From Acanthosoma haemorrhoidale (taxonomy: Eukaryota > Arthropoda > Insecta > Hemiptera > Acanthosomatidae), in the NCBI GenBank assembly GCA_930367205.1, contig OV884015.1, positions 39,361,288 to 39,425,287 of the forward strand: a stretch of 64,000 nucleotides of DNA, read 5' to 3'. The stretch's first letter is position 1, and every line of letters starts with the position of its first letter. A program made the position numbers and the translations under genes. A model generated the notes under the pieces. That model saw nothing but the letters and a program-made list of their open reading frames with translations, was not told where the DNA came from and searched no databases. Shown here piece after piece: positions 59,620 through 64,000 of this stretch.

Positions 59620-59860
59620 ACAATTGTCCTAAGAACATGAATGGTTGGGGTTGTTGTAACTGAAAATAAATTTAATTATTAATGAGACTGTATTAATGTA
59701 TCTATTTTTTATTCATATTTATTTCAATTGCAACTCTATGTACACTAATGACAATAATACTGAAAAATAAAGACTCATAATTTGAGAATTTCATATAATT
59801 AAAGGCCTTAACTTATTTTCACTTACAACAACCAAACATTCATGTTCTTAGGACAATTGT
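59620..59860. repeat. Long inverted repeat (MITE-like or hairpin), about 240 bp
   Basis: Left arm 59620-59668 (ACAATTGTCCTAAGAACATG, AATGGTTGGGGTTGTTGTAA, CTGAAAATA) pairs with right arm 59814-59860 in reverse complement. There is one 2-bp indel and few mismatches. The arms weakly extend outward through TTTGTGTTGT/TTTGGTGTTATTCT. The loop is about 145 bp and AT-rich. There is no coding capacity. It lies just after the candidate terminal exon and before the RNF7 exons, so if transcribed it would form a stable hairpin. Confidence 0.75.
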
Positions 59861-60443
59861 AGAATAACACCAAAGTAAATTAATGAAAACAAATAAAATT
59901 TATTTTTTGCTATCTTTCTCCGATGGGGAGAATGCTATCCTCTACTACGATATGGTGGTGCCGGAAGTGATCCCAAAATGTAACAATAAAATAAAAATAA
60001 ATATTTAAAGATTAAACAGCTGCATTATTTTAACAAATTTTTGTATTTAAGTATTTTTCATGTAGAAAGATTGTAAATAAAATTAAATAAATTATAAGTA
60101 AACATAATTATTAATAATTAAAGCCAAAGAAATAATAATTGTAAATCATAGTGGGACCAATACCACAATAAAGGCAATATGTGGTTAAATAAAGATTTTT
60201 TATTTCAAGCCTTGACATATTCTGACAGTTAATATGACAATAAAAAAGATATGCCAATTAGGCCTAAACATCTTACATAATATACTTTTATTTGTAGCAT
60301 TTTGTATAAAAATGTTAAGGGTCTGTATTCCGTCCCCTTCATTATTCACACCTATTTAAATGCCCTTGGGTCTATTTAATACATTTTTGAACATATATCA
60401 TTATCATTATTTTAATACCACTTTTTTTTTTTTATTCTTGCAG
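59861..60443. other. Probable RNF7 intron sequence
   Basis: AT-rich, ending in the polypyrimidine tract and TTGCAG acceptor of the RNF7 exon. A short GC-richer island (59921-59985, TCCGATGGGGAGAATGCTAT) is open in one plus-strand frame (GENAILYYDMVVPEVIPK) but is not recognised. Confidence 0.4.
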
Positions 60444-61494
60444 ATGCTTGTTTGAGATGCCAAGCAGAAAGCAAGCAAGATTCAAGATACGGTAAACAGG
60501 ATTGTGTTGTAGTTTGGGGGGACTGCAACCATTCTTTCCATTATTGCTGTATGTCCCTTTGGGTGAAACAAAATAACAGGTAATTTATAGTTGAATCTTA
60601 TACGGTTGATATTTTCAATAATACAAAATATCCTTTATCTATTATGTTAAAGAAAATAATATCTTATATATTAAATAAATTAAGTAGTAATCAAATTATT
60701 AGATTACATGACAGTTATCTGCAAAGTATATTATAATTATTAAAACACTAGTACATTAATGTAGTTACTATTTTGGGGACAATGTTTTATTGAGCATTTA
60801 TTTATGCACTTACTTATTTTTATGAAAATGCTTAAGAAACAACCTCCTTCAACTTTAAAAGTGAACTTTTTTTTATTATTATTTACATTCTTAAATTTGG
60901 TATGTTACATTCTTATAAAATGTGAAGTTTACAATGTCAAATAAGAATATTATAGTAACAAATATATATAGATATCCTTGGAAGAAACCATAAATATTAA
61001 TTTTTGGGATCGAGTTTGAGTTTAGACATGTGTAGGGTTTGAGGTGTATAGTATATATGTTTTGCACAAAATCGAAAAAAAGAAGAAGAGTTATGGATTA
61101 AAGCCATTTTGAGGTTTAAAATTTAAAATTATTTTCTGAAATATAGAAGAAAGTTGCATTTACTGTTTTTCTGTGGAATGCTCTGAATCTCGCTTTAATT
61201 CCTGATTACATATTTTTTGAGTGGTTTTTGGAAAACAGTATGTATGAAATAATGAACACAAGCAATTGAAGGAGATTCTTAATAACAACTGAAGCGTTTT
61301 GAAAACAAATTACATACATGTTCTTTGTCAAAGTGTGAGTCATTAGGTGTTTTAATTAGAATGTGAGATTATTTATAATATTCTTAGAAATATTACTTTA
61401 ACTTATAACCGCTTTGAGAGTTTCTTAATACAAATTATGTTTTAGGTGTCCTCTTTGCCAGCAAGAGTGGTCCATCCAACGTATGGGAAAATAA
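60444..61494 (+). CDS. RNF7: RNF7/RBX2 (Roc2) RING-box protein, last two exons
   Basis: RNF7/RBX2 is the RING-H2 subunit that, on cullin-5 scaffolds, recruits ubiquitin-charged E2 enzymes. Exons are 60444-60579 and 61446-61494. The intron begins GTAATT and ends TTTTAG, and splits the Arg codon of NNR|CPLC. Exon A follows a TTCTTGCAG acceptor and encodes DACLRCQAESKQ, an insert DSRYGKQ, then DCVVVWGDCNHSFHYCCMSL and WVKQNN. Exon B encodes CPLCQQEWSIQRMGK and a stop. Zinc ligands (CxxC, CNHxFH, CC, CPLC) are all present. Human RNF7 as I recall it has CQAENKQEDCVVVWG, so this form is six residues longer in the RING loop. The upstream exon(s) with the cullin-binding strand and CxICRVQVM were not found. 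They must lie beyond a long intron, because the splice phase requires a preceding G. Confidence 0.95.
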
Positions 61495-61790
61495 CATCAG
61501 TATTTTACATAATAATTTAAAAAATATTGTGATCAAAAACTAATTATCCAGCCAGCTCTATAAAGTCTATTTCATTTGTTTTCCCTTAGCTAGTAACTTT
61601 TTTATTGTATCATATCCTTTAAAGGAAATGTTTTTTGTTTATTGCCACAATACTCTTAATCTGTTTATTTTACTTTTTATAGACTTAATATGGTTTGTGT
61701 TTATTATTGTATTCATTGCTATATAAACAATAGCTCTATGTAATCTGTAACTTAGGAATGTTCTTTCATATATTTTTTTTCCTCAAGCTT

Positions 61791-61796
61791 AATAAA
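61791..61796 (+). promoter_or_regulatory. Polyadenylation signal for RNF7
   Basis: AATAAA about 300 nt after the RNF7 stop, the first good hexamer in the 3' UTR. It lies only 190 bp from the stop codon of the convergent minus-strand gene, so the two transcripts probably meet or overlap. Confidence 0.6.
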
Positions 61797-61986
61797 GTAT
61801 TTAATTCAAGCTGTTGAATGATTTAACCTTTCAATAATTACTTCTGGGTGGCTCGCTTAGCTAAAATTAATTAATTGGAAATTTTTTCCTACCTTAAAAT
61901 ATCACTTTTTTAATCACAAAATTCCTTATTTTTACCACGTATATCATCAATAAATACAATGACTATAATGTTTTATGCATACAAAA

Positions 61987-63733
61987 CTACAAAATTATAT
62001 GAAGAACTAAAGAAAAAATCAGCAATATGTTTAATAGATTGAAAAGTATATTTTCAGCACTGTTGCAGAGGACATTTCCTGAATAACATTTCAGTCCTTC
62101 TATTGTTATTTTAAAGCGCACATCATCAGGAGACCGACATTCATTATCTGCAAAATAATTACTTACTTAATATATTGCTTAATGCATTTTATATTTTAAG
62201 TCAAGGTCACATATTTTTGTAGGGATGTTGGTAACAATAAATTGTCCCTAATTTTATAATTAATAATCATATCATGAGATATCATCAGTGAGTGGTCAGT
62301 TTATCTGAGAAGTAACTATAGAGAGAATGTAATCATATGTCTCTTTATACTCTTTATTCTTATACCTCCTAATTTTTTGATGGAGATTCACCCAAGTCCA
62401 AAAAACTTGTAAAAGTGTGAAAGAGTAGGGAATCCAGTATGATGGTTTGGTAATTATCTGTGCAAACGATTCCAACAAAAGATGGGATGAGAAAGCAAAA
62501 AGAAGATGACTATGTAGTCATTTATACATTTCATCTTGTTAAACCACTATACTATTATATAAAACATTTAATACTGATTTACAAAGTTTCTAACAGTATG
62601 GAAACAGAGAGGGATGAGATTATGCTGGAAGATTGCATAAACAAAATTGTAAATTTTTAGGTTCCAATTTGTTTTAAAGGCAAGTAACTTTGGTCTTGAC
62701 CTATGAAAAGATTAAAAAGAAATTTATTTGTTAATTGATATTTATAGTTTATTTCTACCCATATAGTTAATTGTTATTTGTTTTGTAGATGGTTGCAATA
62801 TTTATATATTCACTTAGATTAAAACAAGTGAAATTTTATTTTAATAATAAAATTAAATAAATATTTAACTGAATAAATTAATCTGTTTCTTGTTAATCAT
62901 CCACACCCTAGAAGACCACGGTGATCATGAACATTTTTTTGTGTTCTATAATTTCATTGAAATATATCCCTAATTTTATAATAACTGATTTTAAACAAAA
63001 TATTTCAATTTATGATTTTTTTTATAGTTTGTTGCTTTTTTTTTTTTATTGATTTATTTTATAATCATCAATATAATTCCATAAAATTTTTAAAGCAAAT
63101 TAATGGTAATCTCTTGCAAGAAGAACAGAAAAACAAAACCTAAGCTAACTATTTCTTAGTTATTTTGTTGTTTTGATACCTATAAAGTTTATTTACTCTT
63201 ATTATGAAATATAAAATATTACCTGTGCATAAACTTAAACTCTGCTTTGCTGAAATTCTGAGATAAACAGGCTTGCAATATTCATTCCAAGTTTGTTGTT
63301 CGCCATATATAGTTTTCAATTGACACGGGTGTCGTATCTCAAATATCATTTTTTCGTTTAGTGATGCTTCTCGGCACTCTTTGCCGTCATTACCGGCACT
63401 GTTCCTCGACATGCATGCCATCAAATTTCCGTGGTTTCCATTCAGGAGCTGAGAGAATATAAAAAAGGTATAAGAATCTGATATGGGAAAGTTTAAAAAT
63501 TGTTGTAATGCCCCTCGCCGGTGTACCTTAATTATAACTGTTCCAGAAACTTGACATAAGTACTGTGGGTGTATTCTATAAAAGTTCACTGAGCCTGGTT
63601 TTACATACTCCTCCATCTCAATAGCCCTTTTATCCATTGAGATATTTATACAAGGCAGAGGAGTTATGGCGATTGGATCTGTTAAAAAATAAAATATAAG
63701 TATAGGGATTATACAGGTAATTTTTAATTTCAT
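61987..63733 (-). CDS. Small cysteine-rich secreted, probably GPI-anchored protein (3 exons)
   Basis: Exons on the minus strand: 63733-63527, 63448-63223 and 62147-61987. Introns are 78 nt (GTACAC...TCTCAG) and about 1.07 kb (GTAATA...TTGCAG). Phases join exactly and give 197 codons plus stop. The product starts with a signal-peptide-like MKLKITCIIPILIFYFLT. The mature part has ten Cys (PLPCINISM, HPQYLCQVSG, LMACMSRN, GKECREAS, IRHPCQLK, NEYCKPVYLR, LSLCTDNECRS, GLKCYSGNVLCNS). It ends in the hydrophobic tail ENILFNLLNILLIFSLVLHI followed by IL and a stop, typical of a GPI-anchor signal or tail anchor. I know no matching family. A caveat: TTTTTTAACAG at 63679-63689 could be an acceptor, in which case the true first exon lies upstream (beyond 63,734) and the signal-like start is intronic. 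It is convergent with RNF7. Confidence 0.78.
63449..63526 (-). other. 78-nt intron of the cysteine-rich gene
   Basis: GTACACCGG at the 5' end and a TTTTTTATATTCTCTCAG acceptor. The length is a multiple of three and contains no stop in frame, so unspliced reading is open. Evidence for splicing is the canonical acceptor and the change in residue composition. Confidence 0.65.
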
Positions 63734-63797
63734 ATTTGATTATACAGTGTATTGTGAAGAATTCTGAAGAAGGTAGAGGCAGGCATGGGTAACTTTG

Positions 63798-63835
63798 TGC
63801 AGTGTTTCCTAAACTATAGTCTGTGAAAAATCTCT
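63798..63835 (+). repeat. Possible hAT-type terminal repeat
   Basis: CAGTGTTTCCTAAACTATAG followed by TCTGTGAAAAATCT resembles the CAGTG(G/T)TTCTCAAACT...GTCCG(T/C)GGA ends of hAT elements and their MITEs. The other end is not in the window, so this is by resemblance only. The sequence from here to 64000 is less AT-rich and could be the body of such an element. Confidence 0.3.
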
Positions 63836-64000
63836 AAAATCATGGGGCAGAGTACTGGACAGAAGAGACAAGAGTTGACAGTACTTGACCCAGAGGAATG
63901 GAAGCTTTTTCCAAGTACGAGGCTCACTGAGCTCCAGGCTAAATTTAGTGAGATCAACTTAACCTAAGGAATTTTTCTGGGACTGCCAGATATATGTAAA

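Noticed and set aside
59921..59985. GC-richer mini-island open as GENAILYYDMVVPEVIPK
   Set aside because: Too short, the acceptor-like sequence is poor, and the opposite strand is also partly open; it could be any repeat scrap.
1..64000. CRISPR arrays, bacterial operons, phage or viral structural genes
   Set aside because: Nothing of the kind was seen. The repeats present are transposon-derived or simple, and the genes have eukaryotic splice signals.

Overview
The window is an AT-rich stretch of an animal nuclear genome, most likely an arthropod. The reasons are: spliced genes with GT/AG introns (one of only 78 nt), eukaryotic tRNA genes with intragenic Pol III boxes and T-run terminators, mariner and Jockey-like elements, and a RING-box (RNF7/Roc2) gene whose C-terminus resembles insect Roc2 as I remember it. 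No bacterial, plasmid or viral gene organisation is visible.

Almost all recognisable sequence between 1 and 57,000 is transposon debris. The left edge cuts a decayed mariner transposase (1-1002). A long decayed Jockey-like LINE runs from about 8,400 to 11,490 (+), and part of its reverse transcriptase (RT) is tandemly triplicated. Two shorter minus-strand Jockey-like remnants lie at 18,300-19,120 and 41,640-42,660. A second LINE group, which I call NLTR-B and NLTR-C, has many 5'-truncated copies. NLTR-B copies are at 23,794-24,953, about 39,757-40,377 and 40,389-40,590. NLTR-C copies are at 27,595-28,220, 32,840-33,435, 37,414-37,738, 44,278-45,004 and 50,457-50,980. Several have target-site duplications (TSDs) readable from the sequence. 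An internally deleted mariner with both terminal repeats is at 39,097-39,651. A minus-strand segment near 20,700 has the core of a hammerhead ribozyme of the minimal, stem-III-less type known from Penelope-like elements. Small palindromic elements, two dispersed-repeat pairs, probable SINE heads and an unusual number of poly-C/poly-G tracts complete this part.

The host genes I can support are in the last 7 kb: tRNA-Arg(ACG) at 57,344, tRNA-Trp(CCA) at 59,077, the last two exons of an RNF7/RBX2 ubiquitin-ligase RING subunit (60,444-61,494, +), and, tail-to-tail with it, a complete three-exon minus-strand gene (61,987-63,733). That gene encodes a small cysteine-rich secreted protein, probably GPI-anchored, that I do not recognise. 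A few isolated exon-like segments (46,867-47,051; 52,557-52,650; 59,473-59,592) may belong to further host genes with long introns.

Limits: everything was read by eye. Repeat boundaries are approximate unless a TSD is named, and identities are by motif resemblance, not by search.
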